In this document: one piece after another, positions 1 to 9,599 of the stretch | Numbering within the stretch: position 1 is the stretch's first letter | Layout: each line of letters opens with the position of its first letter | Origin: Micromonospora chersina | GTDB lineage: Bacteria > Actinomycetota > Actinomycetes > Mycobacteriales > Micromonosporaceae | DNA length: 64,000 nucleotides | NCBI RefSeq assembly: GCF_900091475.1 | Contig: NZ_FMIB01000002.1 | Location: 2,170,001-2,234,000 of the forward strand | Direction of reading: 5' to 3' | Made by a program: the position numbers and the translations under genes | The notes under the pieces: generated by a model | Database searches by the model: none | Told to the model about the DNA's origin: nothing | Seen by the model: only the letters and a program-made list of their open reading frames with translations

Positions 1-2
1 CC

Positions 3-446
3 GAGCCGCCGACCTATCTGGCCGAGCAGCGGCTCATGCTGCCCGACCCGGTGCAGCGGACGACGCCGACGGTCGAGCTGACCGACCCGACCCCCGCCGA
101 GGCCCGGGACGCGGTACGCGCCGCCCACCGCGGCCAGCTTCCCGCCGACGATGTCGACGACCTGGTCGTGTCGGTCAGCGAGGTGGTGAGCAACGCGCTG
201 CGGCACGGCGTGCCGCCGGTGCGGATGCGGCTGTGGACCGCCGCGGACCGGATCGTGGTGACCGTGCGCGACGGCGGCCCCGGCCCCACCGACCCGTACG
301 CCGGGCTGCTGCCCGCGGGCAACGGCGCCGCCGGTGGCCTGGGCCTGTGGATCAGCCACCAGTCCTGCGACCACGTGGCGCTGCACCGCGACGCCGACGG
401 CTTCACCATCCGGCTGACCGCCGGGAACCCGCACTTCCCCGTCTGA
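3..446 (+). CDS. RsbA-like anti-sigma factor, C-terminal part (5' truncated)
   Basis: The reading frame is open to the left window edge, so the N-terminus lies outside. The visible part is a HATPase_c (GHKL) domain: the N-box is SVSEVVSNALRHG, the G1 region is DGGPGP, and the G2 region is GGLGLWIS. Proteins of this size class in actinobacteria usually carry a MEDS sensor domain before this kinase domain and act as anti-sigma or anti-antagonist serine kinases. The short linker (PPTYLAEQRLMLPDP) before the kinase fits that layout. The first ATG in view, at 36, is probably internal because the coding frame continues upstream. Its exact sigma target cannot be told from sequence. Confidence 0.8.
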   Translation, partial: EPPTYLAEQRLMLPDPVQRTTPTVELTDPTPAEARDAVRAAHRGQLPADDVDDLVVSVSEVVSNALRHGVPPVRMRLWTAADRIVVTVRDGGPGPTDPYAGLLPAGNGAAGGLGLWISHQSCDHVALHRDADGFTIRLTAGNPHFPV

Positions 447-557
447 GGCGGGGCGGGGCGGAAGCCGCGGGCCGACGGCGGTACCGTTGCGCCTCATCGA
501 GCCCTGCGGGGCGGTCATCCGCCGGCCTGGCGCTGGCGAACCGACGGAGGATGGCGC

Positions 558-2099
558 ATGTCCAACGGCGAGGAACCGTTCGCACCCCACGACGACGTGT
601 CCGCGCGACCGAGGTTCGACCCGGCACTGCGGGGCTACGACAAACGCCAGGTGGACCGGTACGTCGAGCAGATGGACGGCGAGCTGACCGCCGTGACGGC
701 CGACCGGGACCGGGCGTATGCGCAGGTCCGGGAGCTGACCGCGCAGGCGCAGCGGGCGCAGACCGAGGCCGCCGAGCTGCGCCAGCGCCCGACCCAGGTG
801 GACCGGGCGTCCTTCCGCGACCTCGGCCCGATGGTCGACCAGATCCTCGACCTTGCCGAGAAGCAGGCCGGGCAGATCACCGAGGCGGCCACCAAGCGCG
901 CCGCCGACCTCCAGGCGCAGGCGGAGAAGGTGCTGGCCACCGCGCGCGAGGAGGCGGAGCGGGAGCGGCACGAGCTGGCCGAGGAGCTGGCCACCCGCCG
1001 CGCCGAGCAGGAGAAGGCGGACGAGGAGCGGCGGACCGCCGCGCAGGCGGAGCTGACCGCGGTCCGGGAGCTGACGGAGAAGCTGCGCACCGAGGGGCAG
1101 GCCGCCCACGACCGGGCCCAGCAGGAGGCGAAGCGGATCGCCGAGCAGAGCGCCCAGCAGGTCGAGCAGGCGCGCTCCGCGTCGGAGGCGCTGGTCAAGG
1201 CGGCCCGCACCCAGATCCAGCAGGAGGTGCAGGCGAACCGGAGCAAGGCCCAGCAGGAGCTGGCCCAGTGGCAGGCCACCATGGCCCGCGAGCTGGACGA
1301 GCGGCGGGCCGCCGCCGAGCAGGAGCTGGCCGACCGGGCCAGCGCCGCCGAACGGGACATCGCCGCCCTGGTCGCCGAGGCCCAGCAGTACGCCACCGAG
1401 GTCCGCGAGCGCGCCGACGAGGAGACGACGGCGCACCAGGAGCAGCTCGCCACGGTGCAGCAGGAGATCCAGCAGCGGCAGGAGGCCCTCACCCAGCTCC
1501 TGGCCGAGCTGGCGACTGTCGACGAGCAGCTCGAGCGCACCCGCCGGGAGATCGGCACGATCGAGGAGCAGGGCGCCGCGCTGGAGGAGCAACTGGTCGA
1601 GGTGCGCCGGGACCTGGCCGCCGAGACCAAGCGGCTGGACGAGGCGCGCCGGGCGGCGGACCTGGCCGAGCAGCACGCCAAGGAGACCCGGGCCCGGGTG
1701 CAGCGGGAGGCCAAGCGGGTCGCCGACCTGGCCGCCGCCGCGGTCATGGCGGCCGCCGCGGGCGGCGTGGAGACGGCCGAGTACCCACAGGTGGCGCCAC
1801 GTCCGGTCGGCCCGGGTGCGGACGCCGTCCCGGTGGCGGTCCCCGCACCGGCCGCACCCGTGGTGGTGCCGGCCCCCGCGGCGCTTGTCGACCCGGCCGC
1901 GCTGGCCGATCCGGAGCCCGCCGAGCCGGCCGACGGTGAGCGGCGCCGCGCCGAGCCGTTCCTGGAGCGGGCATCCCTGGACCGGCCGAGCTTCGACGCG
2001 TTCGCGGTGCGCACCCCGGCGCAGCGCCCCGCCCCCGAGGCGGAGGCCACCGGGGACCCGGCGGCCGGTCCGGACGGCGGCGTGCCCGCCAACGCCTGA
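558..2099 (+). CDS. DivIVA-domain-like long coiled-coil protein
   Basis: This 513-residue protein starts at an ATG preceded by GGAGG. Residues about 19-45 (FDPALRGYDKRQVDRYVEQM) resemble the membrane-curvature-sensing N-terminus of DivIVA/Wag31. Residues about 45-395 are an almost unbroken Glu/Gln/Ala/Arg-rich coiled coil, and the tail is Pro/Ala/Val-rich and probably disordered. Such proteins (Scy/FilP-like in hyphal actinomycetes) act as cytoskeletal or polar-growth scaffolds; that role is inferred from architecture only. No enzymatic motif is visible. It stands alone between the anti-sigma fragment and a convergent regulator gene 29 bp away. Confidence 0.75.
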   Translation: MSNGEEPFAPHDDVSARPRFDPALRGYDKRQVDRYVEQMDGELTAVTADRDRAYAQVRELTAQAQRAQTEAAELRQRPTQVDRASFRDLGPMVDQILDLAEKQAGQITEAATKRAADLQAQAEKVLATAREEAERERHELAEELATRRAEQEKADEERRTAAQAELTAVRELTEKLRTEGQAAHDRAQQEAKRIAEQSAQQVEQARSASEALVKAARTQIQQEVQANRSKAQQELAQWQATMARELDERRAAAEQELADRASAAERDIAALVAEAQQYATEVRERADEETTAHQEQLATVQQEIQQRQEALTQLLAELATVDEQLERTRREIGTIEEQGAALEEQLVEVRRDLAAETKRLDEARRAADLAEQHAKETRARVQREAKRVADLAAAAVMAAAAGGVETAEYPQVAPRPVGPGADAVPVAVPAPAAPVVVPAPAALVDPAALADPEPAEPADGERRRAEPFLERASLDRPSFDAFAVRTPAQRPAPEAEATGDPAAGPDGGVPANA

Positions 2100-2128
2100 C
2101 CCCGAGCGCCCGCGGACAGCCGGCGCGG

Positions 2129-5100
2129 TCAGCGGGCGGCGAGGGCGGCGGCCAGGTCGGCGAGGTAGCCGGCCACCGGGCCCGCCGTGAGCACGCCGCT
2201 GCCCGCCCCGGCCAGCTCGTCGGCGGCCGGGCGCAGCGCGGCGTGCAGCCGCGCCATGGTGGGCCGGTCGTCGAGGGCGAGGGCGGCACGGGCGGCGACG
2301 CAGAGCCGGGCCTCGCGCAGCAGGTCGTGCGGCGACTCCGGCAGCGAGCGCAGCGCGGCGGCCGCCTCGTCCCGGCGCCCAGCGGCGAGCAGCGCCAGCG
2401 GCCGGACCCACGGCGCGTACGGGCCGGTGGCGGTGGCGTCGACAAGCGCCGGAGCGGGATCGTCGCCGGTGGACAGCCGCAGGCAGAGCAGGGCGAACGG
2501 CAGCAGCCCGCCCGCCATGCCCGGCATCTGCCCGGCGTCGAGCCGGACGGCCGCCGCCCGGTACGCCGCCTCGGCCTCGGCGCGGTGGCCCGTGACGGCG
2601 AGCCGGAGGGCGGCGTACCAGGCGGTGAAGACGCCGACCAGGGGCAGCTCGTAGCGGCTGGCGAGCCGGTCGGCGGCGGCCGCGTGGGCGTCGGCGACGG
2701 CCAGCTCGGCGCGGGCGCAGTGCGCCTGGAGCGCGATGAGGTGCCCGAGCACCTCGAAGGTGACAAGCCCGTGCCGGGCGGCCAGGTCGACCAGTTCGGC
2801 GCCGATGCGGCCGCGCTCCGGTGCCCGGCCGGCCCGGTCGAAGGAGTGCATGAAGCGGGCGTTGAGGGCGAAGGCCAGCAGCGCCGGGTCGCCGAGCCGG
2901 CGGGCGATCCCCTCCGCCTCGGCGGCCGCCCGCCGGCCGCGGTCGCCGGTCTCGCCGCGCAGCTCCAGGGCGAGGGTGCAGAGCAGCCGGGCGCGCCGGG
3001 CGGCCTGGTCGGCGGGGAGGCCGCCGAGGGCGGCCTCGGCGGCGGCGACGATGCGCCGGGACAGTTCCTCGTCGTCGTTGCGGGTCCAGACGGCCGGCAC
3101 GTCGAACGCGGCCAGCACGTCAGCGGTGAGCCCGGGGTCGGCGAGCCGTTCGACGGTGGCCACCGCCTCGGCCCGCAGCACCCGGGTCCGGTCGAGGTGG
3201 CCGGTGACGGCGAGGCCGCGACCCCAGCCGATGAGCGCCGCCAGCCTTCCGCGTACGTCCGTCCCGCCGGCCCGGTCGTGGGCGGCCACGGCCTGCTGCC
3301 AGAGCCGGGCCGCCTCATGCGGGTGGCTGCGCCGCTCGGCCCGTTCGGCGGCGGCAGCGGCGTACCGGGCGGCGCGGGTCGCGGCCTCGGGACCGGTGGC
3401 CTGTCCGAAGTGGTGGGCGAGGGCGGTGACGTCGTCCGGCCGGAGCCGTTCGAGCGCCGCCCCGACGGCGGCGTGCCAGCGGGCCCGGCGCGGGGCGGAC
3501 AGGTCGGCGTAGAGGGTGTCGCGGACCAGCATGTGGCCGAACCGGGTGCCGTCCGGGGTGAGAAAGCCGGCCTGCGCGGCCCGGTCCACGGCGTCCAGCA
3601 TGGCCTCCTCGCCGGCCAGCGCGGCCAGCACGTCCGCGTCGAGGTCACGGCCGAGCACCGCGGCCTGCCGCAGTACCGTCCGGGCCGGCCCGGGCAGCTG
3701 CGCCAGGCGGTGCCGGATGACGTCCCGCACGCCGGCCGGGACGGTCTCCAGCGCGGCGGCCCCCTCGGCGGCGAGCAGCCGGGCGAGTTCCCGGGCGAAG
3801 AACGGGTTGCCGCCGCTGCGCCGGTGCAGCACCCGCACGGTGTCCCCGTCGGCCGGCCCGGCGACAGCCCGGACCAGGTCGGCGGTCTCCGCCTCGGCGA
3901 GCCCGCCCAGGTAGACCCGGACCGGTTCGGTGCGGGCGAGGCGGGCCAGGGCCCCGGTCAGCGCCGGCGTGATCCCGGTGGCCCGGTACGTGCCGACCGC
4001 CAGCACCGGCCCGGTCACCGGCTCCGGCCCGGTGAACAGCGCGGTCAGCAGGTCGAGGGTGTCCTCGTCGGCGCTGTGCAGGTCGTCGAGGACGAGCAGC
4101 ACCGGCCCCCGCCGCGCCGCCGCGCGGAGCCGGGCACCCGCGATCCGGTGCAGCCGGTACCGGGCCACCGCCGGTTCCTCCGCTTCCGCCGGCCCCGCCG
4201 CCATCTCCGGCTCCGCCGGTTCGGACGGGTCGGGCAGGGCGGCGGCGAGCTGCGTCCACGGCCAGGCGGCCGGGGCGCCCTCGTACTCGGGGACCCGCCC
4301 GACGGCGCACGTCCAGCCGGTTGCGGCGAGCCGGTCGGCAAGCGCCTCGACGAACGCGGTCTTCCCCGCGCCGGCGTCCCCGGAGACCAGCGCGAGGGCG
4401 GGCCGGCCGCGCCGCGCCACCTCCGCGGCGAGCCCGGTCAGGCTCGCCAGCTCGGCCACCCGCCCTACGAAGGGCCGCCGCTCCTCCACCGCTCCCCCGG
4501 CGGCCACCGACAGCCGGGCGGACGCCGCGACCGGCGCCGGCACCGGGACGGACGGCGACACCGGGGCCGGAGCGGGCGGCGACACCGGGGCGGGCGGCGT
4601 CGGGTCGAGGTGCGGGGCCTGGGCGAGGATGTCGGCCTCCAGCCGGCGCAGCCGGGGGCCGGGATCCACCCCCAGCTCCCGGACCAGCACCGCTCGGGCG
4701 TCCCGCAGCGCGGCGAGCGCGTCACCCTGCCGGCCGGCCCGGTAGAGGGCGACCGCGAGCAGCCGCCAGGTCTCCTCCCGCAGCGGGTGGCCGGCGGCCT
4801 GGGCGCGCAGGTCGCTCGCTGCCTCGGCGGCCCGGCCCAGGGCCAGCAGCGCCTCGGCGCGCCGCTCGACGGCGAGCATCCGCAGCTCGTCCAGCCGGTC
4901 GATCTCCGCCCGCGCCCAGGGCTCGCCCGCGAACTCCGCGTAGGCGGGGCCGCGCCAGAGCGCGAGCGCGTCGTCCAGGGCGGCCAGCGCCGGGCCGGCC
5001 CGCCCCGCCGCGAGCAGCTCACCCGCCGCCGTGACGGCCGCGTCGAACCGGCCCGCGTCGACCGCCTCGGGGGCGGCCGCGAGCGCGTACCCGGGTGGGG

Positions 5101-5389
5101 CCGTGACCAGCAGCCGGGCCGGCTGCCGTGGCGGCCGGTCGGGCTCCAGGGCCCGGCGCAGGTCGGCCACGAAGGTCCGGACCGCGCCGACAGCGCCCTC
5201 GGGCGGCTCCGCCCACAGGTCGTCGACGAGCCGGTCGACCGGGACCACCCGGCCCCCGGCGACCAGCAGGCGGGCCAGCACCGCCCGCTGCCGGGCGCCC
5301 CTCAGCGCCACCGGGCCGCGCTCGCCGGCCGCCACGAGCGGCCCGAGCACCCCGAAGGCCGTTCCGGGTACGCGCGGTGGGCTGGTCAC
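2129..5389 (-). CDS. SARP-family transcriptional regulator with AAA ATPase and TPR-like C-terminus
   Basis: A 1086-residue AfsR/DnrI-type activator. I chose the GTG at 5389, where an OmpR-type winged helix begins at once (AFGVLGPLVA). Translation from an ATG at 5443 would add 18 unrelated residues. The order is winged helix (about 5-95), BTAD helical repeat domain (about 100-250), Pro/Ala linker, AAA_16-type ATPase with Walker A GDAGAGKTA and Walker B LLVLDDLHSADE, and a long helical TPR-like region to the end. It is divergent from an alpha/beta hydrolase gene, and the shared intergenic region carries 11-bp-spaced direct repeats, the spacing SARPs recognise. It may regulate the hydrolase; any link to the distant NRPS cluster is unproven. 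Confidence 0.88.
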   Translation of the reverse strand: MTSPPRVPGTAFGVLGPLVAAGERGPVALRGARQRAVLARLLVAGGRVVPVDRLVDDLWAEPPEGAVGAVRTFVADLRRALEPDRPPRQPARLLVTAPPGYALAAAPEAVDAGRFDAAVTAAGELLAAGRAGPALAALDDALALWRGPAYAEFAGEPWARAEIDRLDELRMLAVERRAEALLALGRAAEAASDLRAQAAGHPLREETWRLLAVALYRAGRQGDALAALRDARAVLVRELGVDPGPRLRRLEADILAQAPHLDPTPPAPVSPPAPAPVSPSVPVPAPVAASARLSVAAGGAVEERRPFVGRVAELASLTGLAAEVARRGRPALALVSGDAGAGKTAFVEALADRLAATGWTCAVGRVPEYEGAPAAWPWTQLAAALPDPSEPAEPEMAAGPAEAEEPAVARYRLHRIAGARLRAAARRGPVLLVLDDLHSADEDTLDLLTALFTGPEPVTGPVLAVGTYRATGITPALTGALARLARTEPVRVYLGGLAEAETADLVRAVAGPADGDTVRVLHRRSGGNPFFARELARLLAAEGAAALETVPAGVRDVIRHRLAQLPGPARTVLRQAAVLGRDLDADVLAALAGEEAMLDAVDRAAQAGFLTPDGTRFGHMLVRDTLYADLSAPRRARWHAAVGAALERLRPDDVTALAHHFGQATGPEAATRAARYAAAAAERAERRSHPHEAARLWQQAVAAHDRAGGTDVRGRLAALIGWGRGLAVTGHLDRTRVLRAEAVATVERLADPGLTADVLAAFDVPAVWTRNDDEELSRRIVAAAEAALGGLPADQAARRARLLCTLALELRGETGDRGRRAAAEAEGIARRLGDPALLAFALNARFMHSFDRAGRAPERGRIGAELVDLAARHGLVTFEVLGHLIALQAHCARAELAVADAHAAAADRLASRYELPLVGVFTAWYAALRLAVTGHRAEAEAAYRAAAVRLDAGQMPGMAGGLLPFALLCLRLSTGDDPAPALVDATATGPYAPWVRPLALLAAGRRDEAAAALRSLPESPHDLLREARLCVAARAALALDDRPTMARLHAALRPAADELAGAGSGVLTAGPVAGYLADLAAALAAR

Positions 5390-5453
5390 CCCGCCCACTC
5401 TAGGCAGCCCGGTGCGCCCGTACCGGCGGCCCGGCCAGGGCACTCATCGGATG

Positions 5454-5474
5454 CTGACCGGCCACTGACCGGCC
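5454..5474 (+). promoter_or_regulatory. Two direct repeats with 11-bp period, candidate SARP operator
   Basis: The decamer CTGACCGGCC occurs at 5454-5463 and again at 5465-5474, giving an 11-bp (one helical turn) period. SARP regulators bind direct repeats on one DNA face with this spacing, just upstream of a promoter. The repeats lie between the divergent SARP gene and the hydrolase gene that starts at 5522. The assignment is inference; only the repeat itself is seen. Confidence 0.45.
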
Positions 5475-5521
5475 CCGGGCAGGCTCGACGGGTACCTGAA
5501 AGCACCCGGAGAGGAACCCTC

Positions 5522-6391
5522 ATGATCAACGGATTCGCGCAGCACCGTGTCACAGTCGCCGACGGCGTCGCCCTGCACGCCGCGGTGGGCGGGAGCGGCA
5601 GCCCGGTCGTGCTGCTGCACGGCTTCCCGCAGACCCACCTGATGTGGCGGCACGTCGCCGCCGACCTCGCCGCCGACCACACGGTGATCTGCCCCGACCT
5701 GCGGGGCTACGGCGACAGCGACAAGCCCGCCGACACCGACGGCACCGCGTACGCGAAGCGGACCATGGCCGCCGACGTGGTGGCGCTGGCCCGGGCGCTC
5801 GGGCACGAGCGGTTCGCCCTGGCCGGGCACGACCGGGGCGCCCTGGTGGCGATCCGGGCCGGCCTGGACCACCCGGAGACGGTCACCCACCTGGCCGCGC
5901 TGGACGTGCTGCCCACCCTTGACACCTGGGAGGTGATGCACGGCGTCACGGCCGCGGTCGGCTTCCACCTCTACCTGATGGCCCAGCCCCCGGGGCTGCC
6001 GGAGCGGCTGATCGGTGCCGCCCCGGACGAGTTCTTCGGGCACTTCCTCGACCTGTGGGCCGGCGACCCGGAGGCGATCCCCGCCGACGTGCGGGCCGTG
6101 TACCTGCGGGCCTGCCGGGCGGCGGTGCCCTCGATCGTGGCGGACTACCGGGCGTCGGCGGGCGTCGACCTCGCGCACGACGAGGCGGACCGGGCCGCGG
6201 GCCGGGTGCTGCGGATGCCGGTCACCGTGCTCCAGCAGGACTGGGGCGCCGCGCTCGGTTTCGACGCGGCGGCGCGCTGGCGGGCCTGGGCGCCGGACCT
6301 GCGGCACGTGCCGGTGTCGTACGGCCACTTCATGGCCGAGGAGGCGCCGGCCGAGGTGGTGAAGGAGCTACGCGCGCTGCTGGACCGGTGA
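5522..6391 (+). CDS. Alpha/beta hydrolase, haloacetate-dehalogenase/epoxide-hydrolase type
   Basis: A 289-residue single-domain hydrolase. The ATG at 5522 follows GAGAGGA at good spacing, and the protein begins directly with the fold. The oxyanion loop is HGFPQTHLMW, the nucleophile elbow is GHDRGA (Asp as nucleophile, as in haloalkane and fluoroacetate dehalogenases and epoxide hydrolases), and the catalytic His is in YGHFMAEEAP near the C-terminus. The Asp nucleophile and the RGYGDSDKP stretch fit the fluoroacetate dehalogenase-like group, but the true substrate is unknown. It is divergently transcribed from the SARP regulator. Confidence 0.85.
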   Translation: MINGFAQHRVTVADGVALHAAVGGSGSPVVLLHGFPQTHLMWRHVAADLAADHTVICPDLRGYGDSDKPADTDGTAYAKRTMAADVVALARALGHERFALAGHDRGALVAIRAGLDHPETVTHLAALDVLPTLDTWEVMHGVTAAVGFHLYLMAQPPGLPERLIGAAPDEFFGHFLDLWAGDPEAIPADVRAVYLRACRAAVPSIVADYRASAGVDLAHDEADRAAGRVLRMPVTVLQQDWGAALGFDAAARWRAWAPDLRHVPVSYGHFMAEEAPAEVVKELRALLDR

Positions 6392-6470
6392 CACCCTTGC
6401 CCCGCTCCGTGAAAGATGCAAATATTCGGATCACTGTACGTAGGGGCTCATGTTCGGGGGGTTGATCGAC

Positions 6471-6845
6471 ATGCGGAAGGCTTCCTCGATCGCGGCGGCG
6501 GTCACACTGACGGTCGGCTGCACCGGTGTCGCGGTGGTGAGCGTGGCGGGGCCGGCCAGCGCGACCTGCAGCCACGCGCACTCCAACATCGACACCAAGT
6601 ACGGCACGCTCTTCAACGCCAGCAACGTCAACATCCGCACCGGCCCGCACACCAGCTGCGGCTCGCTCGGCTACGGCCAGCTCAGCCACAGCGTCGACTT
6701 CCACTGCTACACGAACGGCGACCGGGTCAGCGCGAACGGGCACACCACCTACACCTGGACCTACCTGAAGGACACCACGACCGGTGTGTCCGGCTGGGTC
6801 GCCGACGCCCTCCTGGACAACCTCGGCAGCGGCATCGCCTGCTGA
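6471..6845 (+). CDS. Small secreted SH3-like (SH3b) domain protein
   Basis: A 124-residue protein. I prefer the ATG at 6471 because a run of six G ends about nine bases before it; an in-frame ATG at 6450 would add seven residues. Residues 1-31 form a Sec signal peptide with an ASA-type cleavage site. The mature part contains the SH3b pattern NVNIRTGPHTSCGSLGYGQ and ends in GWVADALL, with four cysteines that could form disulphides. Such domains usually bind peptidoglycan or other extracellular targets. No catalytic domain is attached. Confidence 0.75.
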   Translation: MRKASSIAAAVTLTVGCTGVAVVSVAGPASATCSHAHSNIDTKYGTLFNASNVNIRTGPHTSCGSLGYGQLSHSVDFHCYTNGDRVSANGHTTYTWTYLKDTTTGVSGWVADALLDNLGSGIAC

Positions 6846-6887
6846 CCGTCCCCGCCCGACCCGGCGCGGGCGGGCAGGATGGTCCGG

Positions 6888-7844
6888 ATGACCGAGCCTC
6901 CCCTGTACCCGCCCGTCGAGCCGTACGCCACCCACCGGATCGCCGTCGGCGACGGCCACCAGCTTCACGTGGAGGAGGTGGGCACGCCGGACGGCGTACC
7001 CGTGGTCTTCCTGCACGGCGGGCCCGGCGGCGGCCTGGTGCCGGCGGCACGGCGGTTCTTCGACCCGCGGCGCTACCGCGCCGTGCTGTTCGACCAGCGC
7101 GGCGCGGGGCGCAGCACCCCGTTCGGTGAGCTGCGCGCCAACACCACCGGGCACCTCGTGGCCGACCTGGAGACGATCCGGGAACGGCTCGGGATCGACT
7201 CCTGGCTGGTGTTCGGCGGATCGTGGGGGGTCACGCTCGGCCTGGCGTACGCGCAGGCCCACCCGGACCGGGTCACCGGGCTGATCCTGCGCGGGGTGCT
7301 GCTGCTGCGGCGCAGCGAGCGGGACTGGTTCTACCAGGGCGGCCTGCGCCACCTCCAGCCGGACGAATGGGAGCGCTTCGTGGCGCCGATCCCGGCCGCC
7401 GAGCGGGACGACGTGCTGGCGGCGTACCACCGGCGGCTGCACGGGCCCGACGAGGAGCAGGCGCGGGCCTGCGCGGTCGCCTGGGGGCGCTGGGAGGCGG
7501 TCAACTCCTCCCTGCGCCCCGACCCCGGGCTGCTCGCGCACTTCACCGGCGAGGAACAGGCGCTGCCGATCGCCCGCATCCTCTCGCACTACGCCGTGCA
7601 CGGCGGCTTCCTCGCCGAGTCGCAACTGCTCGACGGGGTGGACCGCATCCGCCACCTGCCCGCCGTGATCATCAACGGCCGCTACGACCTGTGCTGCCCG
7701 CCGGTGTCCGCGTACGACCTGGCCCGGCGCTGGCCCGAGGCCGAGCTGCGGATCGTGCCCGACGCCGGCCACTCGGCCGCCGAGCCGGGCATCGCCCGCG
7801 AACTGCTCCGGGCCACCGACCGCTTCGCCGACCTGCTCGGCTGA
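6888..7844 (+). CDS. pip: Proline iminopeptidase (prolyl aminopeptidase)
   Basis: A serine peptidase of family S33 that removes N-terminal proline from peptides, 318 residues, cytoplasmic. HGGPGGG (oxyanion region), the nucleophile elbow GGSWG, DQRGAGRS, and the catalytic His in DAGHSAAEPG are all present, and the length matches the family. I chose the ATG at 6888 because GCAGGA lies eight bases upstream; an ATG at 6879 would add three residues. The gene ends six bases from a convergent gene. Confidence 0.92.
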   Translation: MTEPPLYPPVEPYATHRIAVGDGHQLHVEEVGTPDGVPVVFLHGGPGGGLVPAARRFFDPRRYRAVLFDQRGAGRSTPFGELRANTTGHLVADLETIRERLGIDSWLVFGGSWGVTLGLAYAQAHPDRVTGLILRGVLLLRRSERDWFYQGGLRHLQPDEWERFVAPIPAAERDDVLAAYHRRLHGPDEEQARACAVAWGRWEAVNSSLRPDPGLLAHFTGEEQALPIARILSHYAVHGGFLAESQLLDGVDRIRHLPAVIINGRYDLCCPPVSAYDLARRWPEAELRIVPDAGHSAAEPGIARELLRATDRFADLLG

Positions 7845-7850
7845 GCCGGG

Positions 7851-8609
7851 CTACGTCGCGAGCAGCGCCCGGATCGGGCCGGCGATGGCCGGGTCGAGCG
7901 GGAACCGGGCCGCCAGCCAGTCGAGCGTGGCCCGGGCGGCCTCGCGGTTGTGCCGGTAGCCGGGCACCATGGCGGCCAGCGGCAGCACCTCCGGCGGGTA
8001 CGCCTGCTCGACCCGGCGGCTCGGGTCGAACGGGTCCCGCCGGTGCGCCGCCGACGGCTCGCTGAGCCGCAGGAGGGCGAGCACCCGGTCCAGCGCGTAC
8101 GACTGGATGAACCGCGCCGCGGTCAGCCGTTCCCCGCGCAGCTCGCGGTGCAGGCCGACGTAGAGGTTGGTGAGCGCCTCGTTGAGGTGGAACTCGACAG
8201 TGTCGTACGGCGTGGCGGGGCGCGGGGACGCACCGCTTCCGGCCAGCCCGGCCGGCGCGTCGGGGCGCTGCCACACCACCCGGGCGCCGGTGAACGGCAG
8301 CCGGGCCAGCTCGGCCACGGTGAAGACGGCGTACTCGACGAAGATCCCGTCGGCGTAGCGCGCCTTGCGGCCGTTGCGCTCGTTGGCGAAGCTGTACGCC
8401 ACCGGGCAGGGCGCGGCCAGCCAGTCGATCGAGTCGACGTAGCGGGCCACCGCGCCGTCGGAGACGACGAGGAAGAAGTCCAGGTCGGAGTGGTCGTCGA
8501 GCCGGTCCGGGTCGACGCCCGCGGAGCCGAGGCCGAGCAGCGCCACGGTGTCCGGCCGGGTGGCGAGATGGGCGGCGAGGTCGTCGAGCCGACGCAGCAT
8601 CGGGTGCAT
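7851..8609 (-). CDS. Nucleotidyltransferase-like protein
   Basis: A 252-residue protein whose ATG is preceded by a strong GGAAGGGG ribosome site. The N-terminus carries a nucleotidyltransferase-fold signature, GLGSAG followed by HSDLDFFLVV, in which the two acidic residues would bind metal. The remainder is helical with no further domain that I recognise. Aminoglycoside adenylyltransferase-like proteins share this layout, but the substrate is unknown. It converges with the proline iminopeptidase gene. Confidence 0.65.
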   Translation of the reverse strand: MHPMLRRLDDLAAHLATRPDTVALLGLGSAGVDPDRLDDHSDLDFFLVVSDGAVARYVDSIDWLAAPCPVAYSFANERNGRKARYADGIFVEYAVFTVAELARLPFTGARVVWQRPDAPAGLAGSGASPRPATPYDTVEFHLNEALTNLYVGLHRELRGERLTAARFIQSYALDRVLALLRLSEPSAAHRRDPFDPSRRVEQAYPPEVLPLAAMVPGYRHNREAARATLDWLAARFPLDPAIAGPIRALLAT

Positions 8610-8765
8610 GCCGTCGCCCCTTCCGTGAAGAGTCGACGTTTCAGCCCGTGCGGCCCTGCACGCCGCCGGGGTCGCGACACCGATGCCGGCCATTCTGCGT
8701 CGGACCCCCGACACCGGACAAGTCCCCGCTGTCCATCCGGGAGCGGCGCTGGCAAGATCGACCGG

Positions 8766-9599
8766 GTGACGGGTGCGCTGTTCGCGGTCAGTGACCTCCA
8801 TGTGTCGTACGCCGAGAACCGCACGGTCGTGGACGGCCTCCGGCCGGAGTCCGGTGACGACTGGCTGATCGTGGCCGGCGACGTCGGCGAGGTGTTCGCG
8901 GACGTCGAGCGCACGTTGCGGCAGCTCCGCGACCGGTTCGCCCGGGTGGTCTGGGTGCCCGGCAACCACGAGCTGTGGACCCATCCGACCGACCCGGTGA
9001 CGCTGCGCGGCAGGGCCCGCTACGACGCGCTTGTCGGCATGTGCCGTGACCTGGGCGTGCTCACCCCGGAGGACGACTATCCGGTGTGGCACGGCGAGGG
9101 CGGGCCGGTCACCGTGGCGCCGCTGTTCCTCCTCTACGACTACTCGTTCCGCGCACCCGGCACGAACTCCAAGGAGGAGTCGCTGCGGGCGGCGTACGCG
9201 GCGGGGGTGGTGTGCACCGACGAGATGCTGCTGCACCCCGACCCGCACCCGGACCGGGAGTCGTGGTGCTGGGAGCGGGTCGCCGAGACCGAGCGGCGGC
9301 TGGCCGCCGTCGACCCGGCGCTGCCGACCGTCCTGGTCAACCACTGGCCGCTGGTCCGCCAGCCCACCGACGTGCTCTGGTATCCCGAGTTCGCCCAGTG
9401 GTGCGGCACCGACCGCACGGCCGACTGGCACCTGCGGCACCGCGCCGCCGTCGCGGTCTACGGGCACCTGCACATCCCCCGCACCACCCACTACGACGGG
9501 GTGCGCTTCGAGGAGGTGTCGCTGGGCTACCCGCGCGAGTGGGGCCGGCGGGGCGGCGAGCCGCGGCCGATGCGGCGCATCCTCGGCGGCGCCGCGTGA
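8766..9599 (+). CDS. Calcineurin-like metallophosphoesterase
   Basis: A 277-residue protein starting at GTG. It carries the full set of metal-binding motifs in order: SDLH, GDVGE, GNHELW, VNHWPL and YGHLHIP. The target phosphoester is unknown. Its stop codon overlaps the GTG start of the phosphopantetheinyl transferase gene (GTGA), so the two are translationally coupled. Confidence 0.88.
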   Translation: MTGALFAVSDLHVSYAENRTVVDGLRPESGDDWLIVAGDVGEVFADVERTLRQLRDRFARVVWVPGNHELWTHPTDPVTLRGRARYDALVGMCRDLGVLTPEDDYPVWHGEGGPVTVAPLFLLYDYSFRAPGTNSKEESLRAAYAAGVVCTDEMLLHPDPHPDRESWCWERVAETERRLAAVDPALPTVLVNHWPLVRQPTDVLWYPEFAQWCGTDRTADWHLRHRAAVAVYGHLHIPRTTHYDGVRFEEVSLGYPREWGRRGGEPRPMRRILGGAA

